Below, piece by piece: positions 34,954-43,606 of a stretch of DNA of 64,000 nucleotides. How positions within the stretch are numbered: the stretch's first letter is position 1; every line of letters begins with the position of its first letter. Where the stretch lies: positions 68,710 to 132,709 of the forward strand of contig JAJNQB010000016.1 of NCBI GenBank assembly GCA_021155045.1, in the 5' to 3' direction. The stretch comes from Arcticibacter sp. (GTDB taxonomy: Bacteria > Bacteroidota > Bacteroidia > 2-12-FULL-35-15). The notes below the pieces were generated by a model. The model worked only from the letters and a program-made list of their open reading frames with translations, searched no databases and was not told the DNA's origin. Made by a program: the position numbers and the translations under genes.

Positions 34954-36021
34954 ATGAAAAACAAAAACAACATACAAGTAATCGGTAACCTAAAATTAAA
35001 GATTACTTTCTTTGCAGTATTAATTGCTGTATCGTCATTTGCTCAAGATGTGCATTTTTCTCAATTTAGAGAAACTCCAATTTTGCTAAACCCCGCTCGA
35101 ACTGCATTAGATAGAGATGTGAGAGTTATTTTGAATTACAAAGACCAATGGCGCAGTGTAGCATCTCCTTATAAAACATTTGCTTTTTCTGGAGAAATGG
35201 CATTGAATAAAAAGAAAAACAAAGACAATTATTTAGGATTAGGAATTCAAGTTTTTTCAGATAAATCAGGTGATTCAAAAATGGGAATTACTGTAGCTTC
35301 AATTAATTTATCTGGAATTATTAAAACAGGTGAAAATAGCAAATTAGGAGTTGGTATAATGGGTGGTTTTGGGCAACGATCAGTTACTTATAGTGCTTTA
35401 CGTTGGGAAAATCAATACGTTGCTGGTGAATACAATGCAGCAGCAGCAACAGGAGAACCTAATGGTGTTGCTAGCTACACATTACCAGATGCCGCAGCAG
35501 GAATTGCTTGGACTTACGGAAAAGGTGAAAAATATATTTCTGCAAACGATGGAGTAAGAGCTGTTATAGGTGTTGGAGCTCATCACTTTGGGTTTCAAAA
35601 ATATTCGTTCTACAAACAAACAGGAGAAAAATTATTTACAAAATTTGTTGGTCATGCAAATGTTGCAATTGGATTAGCCAATTCAAATATGATTATTTCT
35701 CCAGGAATTATGTTTAGTGTTCAAGGTCCTTCAAAAGAAATTATTGCAGGAAGTATGTTTAAATATGTTCTTTCTGAAAGTTCAAAATACACAGGAAACA
35801 AAAAAGGTTCTGCAATAGGTATTGGACTAGATTATCGCGTTGGTGATGCTGCAATTGGAACCTTGATGTATGAGTTTGCGAACTATTCTGTTGGTGTAAG
35901 TTATGATGTAAATGTTTCTCAACTAAAAACGGTAAGTTCACTGCGTGGAGGGTTCGAAATTTCATTAAAATTTGTAAGTCCTAATCCTTTCTTGAGCAAT
36001 CAAAACAAAGCAAGGATATAG
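34954..36021 (+). CDS. PorP/SprF family type IX secretion membrane protein
   Basis: A 355-residue outer-membrane beta-barrel. The signal sequence ends AVSSFAQ (about residue 31), followed directly by the family signature DVHFSQFRETPILLNPARTA and NYKDQWRSVASPYKTFAFSG. PorP/SprF proteins act as partners for secretion and surface attachment of type B CTD substrates. The gene follows the adhesin by 66 bases, so adhesin and partner are very likely matched. A 20-bp perfect hairpin separates it from the OmpA-family gene. Confidence 0.92.
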   Translation: MKNKNNIQVIGNLKLKITFFAVLIAVSSFAQDVHFSQFRETPILLNPARTALDRDVRVILNYKDQWRSVASPYKTFAFSGEMALNKKKNKDNYLGLGIQVFSDKSGDSKMGITVASINLSGIIKTGENSKLGVGIMGGFGQRSVTYSALRWENQYVAGEYNAAAATGEPNGVASYTLPDAAAGIAWTYGKGEKYISANDGVRAVIGVGAHHFGFQKYSFYKQTGEKLFTKFVGHANVAIGLANSNMIISPGIMFSVQGPSKEIIAGSMFKYVLSESSKYTGNKKGSAIGIGLDYRVGDAAIGTLMYEFANYSVGVSYDVNVSQLKTVSSLRGGFEISLKFVSPNPFLSNQNKARI

Positions 36022-36040
36022 TTGAAAAATAAATTTATAT

Positions 36041-36090
36041 TTGAGGAGAAATTTTTGGGGTAATAAATAGCCCCAAAAATTTCTCCTCAA
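36041..36090. terminator. Perfect 20-bp hairpin between porP/sprF-like and ompA-like genes
   Basis: TTGAGGAGAAATTTTTGGGG, a 10-base loop TAATAAATAG, then CCCCAAAAATTTCTCCTCAA: a perfect 20-bp stem. The downstream strand lacks a clean T-run. It may be a partial terminator or an mRNA-stabilising element that sets different expression of the two flanking genes. Confidence 0.5.
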
Positions 36091-36129
36091 AAATTTAAAA
36101 TAATTAATCAAAATAATTTTTCCTGATTT

Positions 36130-37725
36130 ATGAAACAGATTTTTTTATTCAGTTTGAGTTTTATGTTTACCACAATTATTAGTTATTCTCAAATAGTAGA
36201 AGAAAAAACAATTGGAGACTCGCTTAAAGTAACCATTAAAAATATTGGTGCTGAGGTGAATTCACCTTATCACGACTATTCTGAGGTTATTTCTGCTGAT
36301 GGTAAATTGATGTTTTTTACTTCAAGAAGACCAAGTGAAGAAAAATCTAAAATTAAAATAAAAGAAAAGTTAGATAGAATATATTATACAACTTATGATG
36401 AAAAAGCAAAAAAATGGAATCCAGCAACTCCTATTCCTGATCCAGTAAATGCAAAAGGAAGACACAATTCAAACATTGCAACATCTAATGATGCTCAATG
36501 GCTATTGTTGTACCGTGATGATGAAAATGGTAACGGTGATATCTATGAAACATTTCAAAAAGGAATGACCTGGACGGAGCCAAGTAAGTTGCCAGAACCT
36601 GTTAATTCAAAAAGCCATGAATCGTCTGCAAGTATTGCTCCTGACGGAAGAACAATTTATTTTGTAAGCGATAGAGTTGAAGGAGGCAAAGGTGGTCGTG
36701 ATATTTGGTTTTCTACAAAAGATGAAAATGGAAAATGGGGAAAAGCCACAAACATTGGAGAACCAATTAATACAAAAGAAGATGAAGAAGCTGTATTTAT
36801 TCATCCTGACGGAAAAACATTATATTTTAGTTCGAAACGAAAAGGAGGATTAGGTGGTTATGATATTTATGTAACAAAAAATCAAAAAGGATTGTGGAGC
36901 ACGCCTGTAAATATAGGAGCTCCAATAAATACTGCTGATGATGATTTGTTTTTTGTAATTACAGCAAGTGGAAAAACGGCTTATTACTCATCCGAAAGAA
37001 AAGGCTCTTTGGGTGATAGAGATATTTTTGAAATTAATTTTACAGCACTAGAAAAAAAGAAAGATAAAGGACCAAGATTAGCTTTGTTAAAAGGAAAAAT
37101 TTATGATTCAAAAACAAAACAGCCCATTGAAGCTACAATTGAAATTGTGAATTTAAAAACAGGAGAAAAAGTTTCAAATTTTACATCAAATAGCCAAACA
37201 GGAAGCTATATGGTAAGTTTACCTGCTGGTGTTAATTATGGAATTTATGTTAATGGTGTTGGGTATTTGTTTCATTCTGAGAATATAGATTTGCCAGATG
37301 CTTCCGAATATCAAGAAATTGAAAAAGACATTTATTTAAATAAAATTGAAAAAGGAGCAAAGATTGTGTTGAACAATATTTTCTTTGACTATGGAAAAGC
37401 AAGTTTACGTAGCGAATCTTTTGCTGAATTGGATAGAGTGGTTAAAATTTTAAATCAAAATCCAAACATTAAAATTGAAATAGGCGGACATACCGACACA
37501 AGAGGAAGTGCGGAGTTTAATCAAAAACTTTCTGAAGATAGGTCAAAATCAGTTGTAGAGTATTTAATCCAAAAAGGGATACCAACAGCACGTTTAAAAT
37601 ACAAAGGCTATGGAGAATCATCACCAATTAATAGCGATGCTAAAATTGATGCAGAGCCATTAGAAACAAGAAAAGAAGAATTACACCAACAAAACAGAAG
37701 AACAGAGTTTAAAGTGTTGGAATAA
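36130..37725 (+). CDS. OmpA family protein with PD40 propeller and carboxypeptidase-like domain
   Basis: A 531-residue secreted protein. The signal peptide ends TTIISYSQ (about residue 21). PD40/WD40-like propeller repeats occupy about residues 35-310 (SISPDGRTIYFVSDR-type units, e.g. ASIAPDGRTIYFVSDRVEGG). A carboxypeptidase-regulatory-like domain covers about 318-400 (LKGKIYDSKTKQPIEATIEI). A C-terminal OmpA peptidoglycan-binding domain covers about 415-531 (IGGHTDTRGSAEFNQKLSED). This is the domain order of PorE/SprE-associated OmpA proteins, without their TPR part. It probably links the adhesin/PorP complex to peptidoglycan. Confidence 0.88.
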   Translation: MKQIFLFSLSFMFTTIISYSQIVEEKTIGDSLKVTIKNIGAEVNSPYHDYSEVISADGKLMFFTSRRPSEEKSKIKIKEKLDRIYYTTYDEKAKKWNPATPIPDPVNAKGRHNSNIATSNDAQWLLLYRDDENGNGDIYETFQKGMTWTEPSKLPEPVNSKSHESSASIAPDGRTIYFVSDRVEGGKGGRDIWFSTKDENGKWGKATNIGEPINTKEDEEAVFIHPDGKTLYFSSKRKGGLGGYDIYVTKNQKGLWSTPVNIGAPINTADDDLFFVITASGKTAYYSSERKGSLGDRDIFEINFTALEKKKDKGPRLALLKGKIYDSKTKQPIEATIEIVNLKTGEKVSNFTSNSQTGSYMVSLPAGVNYGIYVNGVGYLFHSENIDLPDASEYQEIEKDIYLNKIEKGAKIVLNNIFFDYGKASLRSESFAELDRVVKILNQNPNIKIEIGGHTDTRGSAEFNQKLSEDRSKSVVEYLIQKGIPTARLKYKGYGESSPINSDAKIDAEPLETRKEELHQQNRRTEFKVLE

Positions 37726-37736
37726 ATTTCTTTGCA

Positions 37737-37744
37737 TATATTTG
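37737..37744 (+). promoter_or_regulatory. Putative -7 box (TATATTTG) for the FAD dehydrogenase gene
   Basis: TATATTTG fits TAnnTTTG, 37 bases before the ATG at 37782. There is no well-spaced TTTG at -33. Confidence 0.35.
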
Positions 37745-37781
37745 TCCTCGAATTGCATCATAAAAAGATGCCTTTACATAA

Positions 37782-39371
37782 ATGAGAACAGAATTAAATT
37801 TAGTCCTTTCACCTAAAGAAGCTTTAGATGAAGCAACAATAAAAGAAGTTGCCGCTTCGCAATTGTTTTCAAGCCCAGAGTCTATAAATTACTTTAGAGT
37901 ATTAAAACGCTCTATTGATGCTCGTTCTCGAAACATCAAAATAAATCTAAAAATTGAAGTTTATATTAATGAACCTCAACCTGAACCGATTAACTATAAA
38001 ATTAATTATCCTGATGTAAGTTCAAAACCCAAAGTAATAGTTGTAGGTGCTGGTCCTGCTGGCTTATATGCTGCATTGCAATTAATAGAAAACGGATTTA
38101 AACCCATAGTAATTGAGCGCGGAAAAAATGTTAAAAATAGAAGAAGAGATTTAGCTGCTATTAATAAAGAACATATTGTAAATCCAAATTCAAATTATTG
38201 TTTTGGTGAAGGTGGTGCTGGTACTTATAGTGATGGCAAGCTTTATACTCGCTCCACAAAAAGAGGAGATGCAAATAAAGTTTTAGAAATATTTGTTGCA
38301 CATGGTGCAAATGAAAATATTTTAATTGAAACACATCCACATATTGGAACCAATAAACTCCCTAAAATTATTGAAGCAATTCGTGAAACTATCATAAATG
38401 CTGGAGGACAGGTGTTATTTGATTCTAAAGTAATTGATTTTACTATTAAAGAAAATTCAATAAAAGGTGTGGTGTATGAAGATTTAGAAAAAAACACTAC
38501 TCATGAAATTATTGCTGATAATATAATACTTGCAACAGGTCATAGTGCAAGGGATATTTATGAATTATTAAACAAAAAAAACATTTTAATTGAAGCAAAA
38601 ACATTTGCAATGGGTGTTCGTGTGGAGCATCCGCAAGTTTTGATAGATTCTTTGCAATATCATTGTACTTTAAATGAAGTAGAAAAAAAGCGAGATTATT
38701 TACCTGCCGCATCTTATAGTTTGGTTCATCAAGCGATGGGAAGAGGAGTGTATTCGTTTTGCATGTGTCCTGGAGGAATAATTGCACCTTGTGCTACTTC
38801 GCAAGAAGAGATAGTTACAAACGGCTGGTCGCCTTCAAAAAGAAACAATCCGTATGCAAACTCTGGAATAGTTGTTACGATAGAGCCTCAAGATTATTTA
38901 AAGTATTCAAAAGAAGGACCATTGGCAGGTTTACGTTATCAGCAAGCATTAGAAAAGGCTGCATGGAATGCAGGAGGAAAAACACAAATAGCACCTGCTC
39001 AACGACTTCAAGATTTTGTAAATAATAAACTATCAACTTCTTTGCCTGATGTATCCTATCAGCCAGGAGTAAAATCAACTGAATTACATACCATACTTCC
39101 TCAAGAAATAAGCAAAAGATTGCAATTAGGTTTTGTTGAATTTGGAAAAAAGATGAGAGGCTACCTTAGTAACGATGCTGTAATAGTTGGAGTGGAATCA
39201 AGAACATCTTCTCCTGTTCGTATTCCGAGAGATTCTGCAACATTGCAACATTCTCAAATTAAAGGGTTGTATCCTTGTGGTGAAGGTGCGGGCTATGCGG
39301 GTGGGATAGTTTCTGCAGCTATTGATGGGCAAAAATGTGCAAATGCAATCGCACAAATATACTTCGGCTGA
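37782..39371 (+). CDS. FAD-dependent dehydrogenase (COG2509 family)
   Basis: A 529-residue flavoprotein. An N-terminal ferredoxin-like region of about 85 residues precedes the FAD dinucleotide motif VIVVGAGPAGLYAALQLIEN (residues 85-104) and VIERGKNVKNRRRD. NYCFGEGGAGTYSDGKLYTR, ILATGHSARDIYELL and CGEGAGYAGGIVSAAIDG are COG2509 signatures. The substrate is not known for the family. No electron-transfer partner is adjacent. Confidence 0.88.
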   Translation: MRTELNLVLSPKEALDEATIKEVAASQLFSSPESINYFRVLKRSIDARSRNIKINLKIEVYINEPQPEPINYKINYPDVSSKPKVIVVGAGPAGLYAALQLIENGFKPIVIERGKNVKNRRRDLAAINKEHIVNPNSNYCFGEGGAGTYSDGKLYTRSTKRGDANKVLEIFVAHGANENILIETHPHIGTNKLPKIIEAIRETIINAGGQVLFDSKVIDFTIKENSIKGVVYEDLEKNTTHEIIADNIILATGHSARDIYELLNKKNILIEAKTFAMGVRVEHPQVLIDSLQYHCTLNEVEKKRDYLPAASYSLVHQAMGRGVYSFCMCPGGIIAPCATSQEEIVTNGWSPSKRNNPYANSGIVVTIEPQDYLKYSKEGPLAGLRYQQALEKAAWNAGGKTQIAPAQRLQDFVNNKLSTSLPDVSYQPGVKSTELHTILPQEISKRLQLGFVEFGKKMRGYLSNDAVIVGVESRTSSPVRIPRDSATLQHSQIKGLYPCGEGAGYAGGIVSAAIDGQKCANAIAQIYFG

Positions 39372-39434
39372 ATAAGTTTGAGTCTGTTCAACAAACCCTC
39401 CAACCATCGAAAACCCTTTAAGATTCAGTATTCA

Positions 39435-39524
39435 AGGTAGTTCTAAAAAATAGTACTTCAATTCCCCTTTACTAAGAGGGGCAAGGGGTGTGTAATTGAA
39501 AAACACTATTTTTAGAATTGCCCT
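39435..39524. repeat. ~90-bp palindromic interspersed element, copy 2
   Basis: The left end AGGTAGTTCTAAAAAATAGT and right end ACACTATTTTTAGAATTGCCC are inverted repeats. Read on the minus strand, the right arm (ATTCTAAAAATAGTG, TTTTTCAATTACA) matches the left arm of the element at 18208-18300 almost exactly. An inner CCCCTTT...AAGAGGGG-like palindrome replaces the inner palindrome of copy 1. Confidence 0.65.
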
Positions 39525-39540
39525 ACATTTTAATAAATAG

Positions 39541-39548
39541 TACCTTTG
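39541..39548 (+). promoter_or_regulatory. Putative -7 box (TACCTTTG) for the YvlD-like/CvfB-like operon
   Basis: TACCTTTG matches TAnnTTTG, 19 bases before the ATG at 39568, just after the interspersed element. Confidence 0.4.
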
Positions 39549-39567
39549 CATTTCAAATTTTAAGAAT

Positions 39568-39942
39568 ATGCGTTTTTTAATTCAATTAATTATTTCCACT
39601 TTAGCAGTATTAATCACATCTTATTTATTACCTGGTGTAGAAATAAAAGATAATAGTATTTTAATTGCTTTGATTGTAGCTGCGGTATTAGCATTTTTGA
39701 ATGCAGTTGTAAAACCTGTAATGATAATACTTACAATACCTGTAACTGTTTTTACTTTCGGTATTTTTTTATTGGTAATAAATGCCTTGATGATAATTTT
39801 GGCAGCAAAATTAGTGGATGGTTTTTACGTAAGAGGATTTTGGTGGGCATTATTATTCAGTTTTATTCTTTCTATAGTAACATCTGTTTTAGAAAGTATT
39901 AAGAAAAAAGATGAAGGAAATAATGAAAATAATTTTAATTAA
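39568..39942 (+). CDS. PF04020 (YvlD / phage-holin-4TM) family membrane protein
   Basis: A 124-residue protein with four membrane segments (about residues 5-22, 30-48, 52-78, 88-110) and the family signatures YLLPGVEIKD, AFLNAVVKPVMIILTIPVTV and AAKLVDGFYVRGFWWAL. Despite the holin label in databases, family members are chromosomal inner-membrane proteins of unclear role. No phage gene is nearby. It is followed at once by the S1 protein gene (3-base gap), implying an operon. Confidence 0.85.
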   Translation: MRFLIQLIISTLAVLITSYLLPGVEIKDNSILIALIVAAVLAFLNAVVKPVMIILTIPVTVFTFGIFLLVINALMIILAAKLVDGFYVRGFWWALLFSFILSIVTSVLESIKKKDEGNNENNFN

Positions 39943-39945
39943 TTT

Positions 39946-40773
39946 ATGGTAGAAGTAGGAAAATATAACGAGTTGGAAGTTTCGCGAAAAACAGATTTTG
40001 GTATTTACCTTCGAATAGAAGATGCAGAAATTTTAATGCCCAATAAATGGGTGCCAAAAGGAATTGAAATTGGAGATTCTTTAAATGCTTTTGTTTACAG
40101 AGATTCCGAAGATAGATTGATTGCAACAACCATGCAGCCTTATGTTACAAGTAATGAATTTGCATTCTTAGAAGTTAAAGAAGTAACAAGCATTGGTGCA
40201 TTTATGGATTGGGGGATGGAAAAAGATTTACTTGTTCCTTTTAGTGAACAACCCTTCCGAATGCAAGCAAATCAAAGTTATGTAGTGTTTGTTTATACAG
40301 ATGAAATTACAAACCGTATGGTGGCATCAGCCAAACTAAATCGTTTTATCATAAAAGAAGATATTGATTTACAACCAAACGATATTGTTGATTTACTTAT
40401 ATATTCGGAAACTGACTTAGGGTACAATGCAATCATCAATCACCTTTATACAGGACTAATTTATAAAACAGAAGTTTATGATCAAGTTAGGGTGGGAGAT
40501 GCTATTAAAGGTTATGTAAAACAAGTAAGACCCGATAATAAAATTGATTTAACACTTCAAAAGTCTGGCTATGAACTGGTTGATGATGTAAAATGGCGTA
40601 TTTTAGCTATACTTAAAGAGAAAAACGGTTTTTTGCCATTAAACGATAACAGTACTCCTGAAGAAATAAAACAAACACTACAAATAAGCAAAAAAGCATT
40701 CAAAAAAGCCGTTGGAGCCTTGTACAAGGAAAGGTTGGTTAATATAACTGAAAAAGGTGTGAAATTAGTATAA
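39946..40773 (+). CDS. CvfB-like S1 RNA-binding protein
   Basis: A 275-residue protein. Three S1-like beta-barrels occupy about residues 1-200, including AFLEVKEVTSIGAFMDWGME then KDLLVPFSEQ, typical of CvfB/YitL, and VGDAIKGYVKQVRPDNKIDL. A winged-helix domain lies at the C-terminus (DNSTPEEIKQTLQISKKAFK, KAVGALYKERLV). CvfB binds RNA and, in other bacteria, affects virulence-gene expression; the target here is unknown. It shares an operon with the YvlD-like gene. Confidence 0.85.
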   Translation: MVEVGKYNELEVSRKTDFGIYLRIEDAEILMPNKWVPKGIEIGDSLNAFVYRDSEDRLIATTMQPYVTSNEFAFLEVKEVTSIGAFMDWGMEKDLLVPFSEQPFRMQANQSYVVFVYTDEITNRMVASAKLNRFIIKEDIDLQPNDIVDLLIYSETDLGYNAIINHLYTGLIYKTEVYDQVRVGDAIKGYVKQVRPDNKIDLTLQKSGYELVDDVKWRILAILKEKNGFLPLNDNSTPEEIKQTLQISKKAFKKAVGALYKERLVNITEKGVKLV

Positions 40774-40871
40774 TTCGATAAAATTATCGTTAAATCATAC
40801 TTTTTCGTTGTTTATTTTTGAAATAGCATCGATAAATAAAATAAAAATTAGGTCATTTTAAAAAAATGGTT

Positions 40872-40879
40872 TAATTTTG
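40872..40879 (+). promoter_or_regulatory. Putative -7 box (TAATTTTG) for the cold-shock gene
   Basis: TAATTTTG lies 29 bases before the ATG at 40909. The 135-base region also holds a small hairpin CGATAAAATTATCG (40777-40790). Confidence 0.4.
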
Positions 40880-40908
40880 CCCAAATTAATTAACAATTTA
40901 TTATTAAA

Positions 40909-41097
40909 ATGAAAACAGGAACAGTAAAATTTTTTAATGAAGCAAAAGGTTTTGGCTTTATTAAAGAGGATTCAGGACAAGAAATATTTGTCCATGCTAC
41001 AGGATTAACAGAAAAAGTAAAAGAAAATGACACAGTTGTTTTCGATGTTACCGAAGGCAAAAAAGGTGTAAACGCTATAAACGTGAGAAAAGCTTAA
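40909..41097 (+). CDS. Cold-shock protein, CspA family
   Basis: A 62-residue single cold-shock domain with RNP1 (KGFGFIKEDS, residues 14-23) and RNP2 (EIFVHATGL). It binds single-stranded RNA/DNA as an RNA chaperone. It is slightly shorter than E. coli CspA (70). It has its own promoter and terminator, so is monocistronic. Confidence 0.93.
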   Translation: MKTGTVKFFNEAKGFGFIKEDSGQEIFVHATGLTEKVKENDTVVFDVTEGKKGVNAINVRKA

Positions 41098-41115
41098 TAA
41101 ACTAAGTTTACCTTA

Positions 41116-41156
41116 AACAAAAAGCCTCGAATAAAATTCGAGGCTTTTTGTTTTTA
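41116..41156. terminator. Bidirectional terminator after the cold-shock gene
   Basis: AAAAAGCCTCGA-ATAAAAT-TCGAGGCTTTTT followed by GTTTTT. It lies between the csp stop and the convergent glycosyltransferase gene. Confidence 0.88.
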
Positions 41157-41906
41157 AGTCATTGATTTTTTTGAAAATAAGTGGAATGGGTATCTGAATA
41201 AAATTATAACATGATTAAATACGGTTTGAAAAAAGCCATAATGCTTTGACATAATACTAAATCGTTCTTTTAAAGCATTTTTTCGTTTTTTATTTGATAC
41301 TCCACCTTCTAAAAATTTTGAGATATATTGATTCGTATAGTTTATTGAATCAGCTTGTTTTAAAACATTAATAACCCAATCAATATCGGCAGCTATTTTA
41401 TAATTCAAATTATAATAATCGCACAAAAGACGTTTCGCAATAAAAGATTGATGAGAAACACACATGCCATATTTAAGGCTTTTCCAAGTTAAATTATTAG
41501 GAGGAGTTAATCTTCTATCTCCAATAATTTCGCCATTAAAATTTATTACTGCGGTATTTCCATAATAAACATCAGCATTTGAGTTGGTTTTGAAAATTGT
41601 TTCTAAAACCGTTGTATCGTAAAATTCATCACCAGCATTTAAAAAAAGTACATATTCTCCCGAAGCAATTTTTAATCCTTTATTCATGGCATCATAAATT
41701 CCATTGTCTTTTTCAGAAATAATTTTGTTAATTGATGTTTTGTAATTATTGATGATACTTAAAGAATTGTCGGTTGACTTACCATCAATAATAATATATT
41801 CGATGTTCTTGAATGTTTGATTAACAACACTTAAAATAGTTTTTTCAATAAAATCCTGAGCATTAAAAACAACAGTAATTATTGATATTTTAGGTGTAGT
41901 TGACAT
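41154..41906 (-). CDS. Family 2 glycosyltransferase
   Basis: A 250-residue soluble GT-A enzyme: ISIITVVFNAQDFIEKTILS, YIIIDGKSTDNSLSII, SEKDNGIYDAMNKGLKIA and FLNAGDEF. This set of motifs is typical of WcaA-like transferases in O-antigen/capsule clusters. The sugar is unknown. It overlaps the FkbM methyltransferase gene by one base on the minus strand. Confidence 0.9.
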   Translation of the reverse strand: MSTTPKISIITVVFNAQDFIEKTILSVVNQTFKNIEYIIIDGKSTDNSLSIINNYKTSINKIISEKDNGIYDAMNKGLKIASGEYVLFLNAGDEFYDTTVLETIFKTNSNADVYYGNTAVINFNGEIIGDRRLTPPNNLTWKSLKYGMCVSHQSFIAKRLLCDYYNLNYKIAADIDWVINVLKQADSINYTNQYISKFLEGGVSNKKRKNALKERFSIMSKHYGFFQTVFNHVIILFRYPFHLFSKKSMT

Positions 41907-42634
41907 TATTTTTTGAAGAATATTCCATTACATTGTAATACTTTACCAGTTTGGTTGTCGGTAAAAGCAGGAGCAAGGCTCATTAGTTGAAAATTATGGG
42001 TATTCATAAATTCTAAAATTTGAGGGAGCAACCAGTTTTGGTTTTCATATAAAGGAATTAAAGATATTTCCATTTCTATTCCTTTTGCTGTTTTTAATAT
42101 GGTTGAAGCTCCTTTTAAAACTTCCTGCTCAAACCCTTGCACATCAATTTTTAAAAATATATTTTTTGAATTACTAGTGTAATTTTTAGCGATTTCATCT
42201 AAAGGATAAACTTGTACTTTTTCTTTTCCAATAATTTTAGAGTCAGGCGCACCTTCAATATGCGAATCCAGCATTGTTAAAAGCGTGCTGCTTACCGAAT
42301 TTGCAGAAATATTTATTTCGATTTCTTCATTTTTTGAACCAATAGCACAGCGAGGAGCAACATTCCATTTCGAATATTTTTTGGATTCATGTTCAATAAT
42401 AGCATGTACAGAAGACAAAGGCTCAAATGAAACAATTTTTCCTTCATAACCCGCATCAATTATTCCTTTTGCATATTGACCTTTATTAGCTCCGATATCA
42501 AATACTAAATCAATATTATGGTGATGCAATAGTTTAATGCGTCTTAAATCTTCACTACTTCCAGCATTATATTTGCGGATTAGTATTCCGAATTTTTGAA
42601 ATAAATTTTTAGTTACTCGTTCGAAACTGGTCAT
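41906..42634 (-). CDS. FkbM family methyltransferase
   Basis: A 242-residue class I SAM methyltransferase with the FkbM pattern: DLVFDIGANKGQYAKGIIDA (SAM loop), IVSFEPLSSVHAII, IFLKIDVQGFEQEVLKGA and a short C-terminal domain. FkbM enzymes O-methylate sugars or polyketides, so here the glycan is the likely target. It is the first gene of a two-gene minus-strand unit with the GT2. Confidence 0.9.
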   Translation of the reverse strand: MTSFERVTKNLFQKFGILIRKYNAGSSEDLRRIKLLHHHNIDLVFDIGANKGQYAKGIIDAGYEGKIVSFEPLSSVHAIIEHESKKYSKWNVAPRCAIGSKNEEIEINISANSVSSTLLTMLDSHIEGAPDSKIIGKEKVQVYPLDEIAKNYTSNSKNIFLKIDVQGFEQEVLKGASTILKTAKGIEMEISLIPLYENQNWLLPQILEFMNTHNFQLMSLAPAFTDNQTGKVLQCNGIFFKK

Positions 42635-42711
42635 AATTTAAATTAGAAAATAATGATACAATATTAAACATTTTATGCTTGATAGTTTAAACTAAAAATC
42701 AATAATTTAGC

Positions 42712-42719
42712 TACATTTG
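42712..42719 (+). promoter_or_regulatory. Putative -7 box (TACATTTG) 8 bases before the start codon of the GNGPSL protein gene
   Basis: TACATTTG fits TAnnTTTG and ends 8 bases before the ATG at 42728, so the mRNA would be almost leaderless. A TTTA lies 22 bases upstream of the box. Confidence 0.35.
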
Positions 42720-42727
42720 TTTGTTAT

Positions 42728-43600
42728 ATGACAGTAGAAAAGAAATATAAATCAACAAGTAGTTTTATAAGTAAGTGTATAAATACGCTTGTTTCGTTGG
42801 TGAAAATTATCTTAATCTCCAAGTTTGGTAAAAAACTTCCCAAAGCGACAACCGAATCCTGTGTTGTTCTGGGGAATGGACCCTCATTAAAACAATCATT
42901 GGAAAAGCATGCTGATTTTTTTAAGCAACACCCTTTGGTTTGTGTAAATAGTTTTTCTGTTACAGAAGAATACACAATGCTTAAACCATTATATTATGTT
43001 ATTCTCGATTACAGTTTTTGGAAAAGCGATGATAAACATATTTTAAGCACATTAGAAGCCATCAAGCAAAAAACAACTTGGGAAATGTATTTATTCGTTC
43101 CGCAAATGTCGGCATCATCAAAACGATTTGAGAAATTTTGTGCTGAAAATAAAAACATCAAGCTTTGCTATTTTAATTATACAGTATTTAAAGGATTTGA
43201 TTCTATTGCAAATTATTTTTATCGTAAAAACCTAGCAATGCCACAATCTCAGAATGTATTGGTTGCTTCTTTGTTTTTAAGTATTAATGTAGGATATAAA
43301 AAAATATATTTATTTGGTGCTGATCATACTTGGCATCAAACATTATTGGTAAATGAGCAAAATGAGCTTTGTTTAAAGCAGGTTCATTTTTATGAACAAG
43401 AAGAAAAAATTAATTTGGTTCCTTTTTATAAAGGTGCTCATTTAAAAGAAACTTTTAGAATGGATGAAATTTTTGTTACTTGGGCAAAAGTGTTTTGGGG
43501 ATATTTAATGTTGAACAATTATGCAAATAAACAAAATGCAAAAATTTTAAACGCAAGCGAGATATCTTTTATTGATGCTTTTGAACGAATTAAACTGTAA
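42728..43600 (+). CDS. GT42/DUF115-like protein, candidate nonulosonate (sialyl-type) transferase
   Basis: A 290-residue protein with a hydrophobic N-terminal patch (residues 17-31), then CVVLGNGPSLKQSLEKHADF (residues 45-64) and GYKKIYLFGADHTWHQ (189-204). GNGPSL and YKxIYLxGxD are shared by GT42 sialyltransferases (CstI/CstII type) and DUF115 glycan-modification proteins. It lies just before an O-acetyltransferase and the pse genes. Transfer of the nonulosonic acid onto the glycan is a reasonable inference. I could not align the catalytic His/Tyr residues with certainty. Confidence 0.5.
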   Translation: MTVEKKYKSTSSFISKCINTLVSLVKIILISKFGKKLPKATTESCVVLGNGPSLKQSLEKHADFFKQHPLVCVNSFSVTEEYTMLKPLYYVILDYSFWKSDDKHILSTLEAIKQKTTWEMYLFVPQMSASSKRFEKFCAENKNIKLCYFNYTVFKGFDSIANYFYRKNLAMPQSQNVLVASLFLSINVGYKKIYLFGADHTWHQTLLVNEQNELCLKQVHFYEQEEKINLVPFYKGAHLKETFRMDEIFVTWAKVFWGYLMLNNYANKQNAKILNASEISFIDAFERIKL

Positions 43601-43606
43601 TAGTAT

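Noticed and set aside
39568..39942. Phage holin, hinting at a prophage
   Set aside because: The PF04020 holin label is misleading: the protein is a chromosomal YvlD-type membrane protein and no phage genes are nearby.
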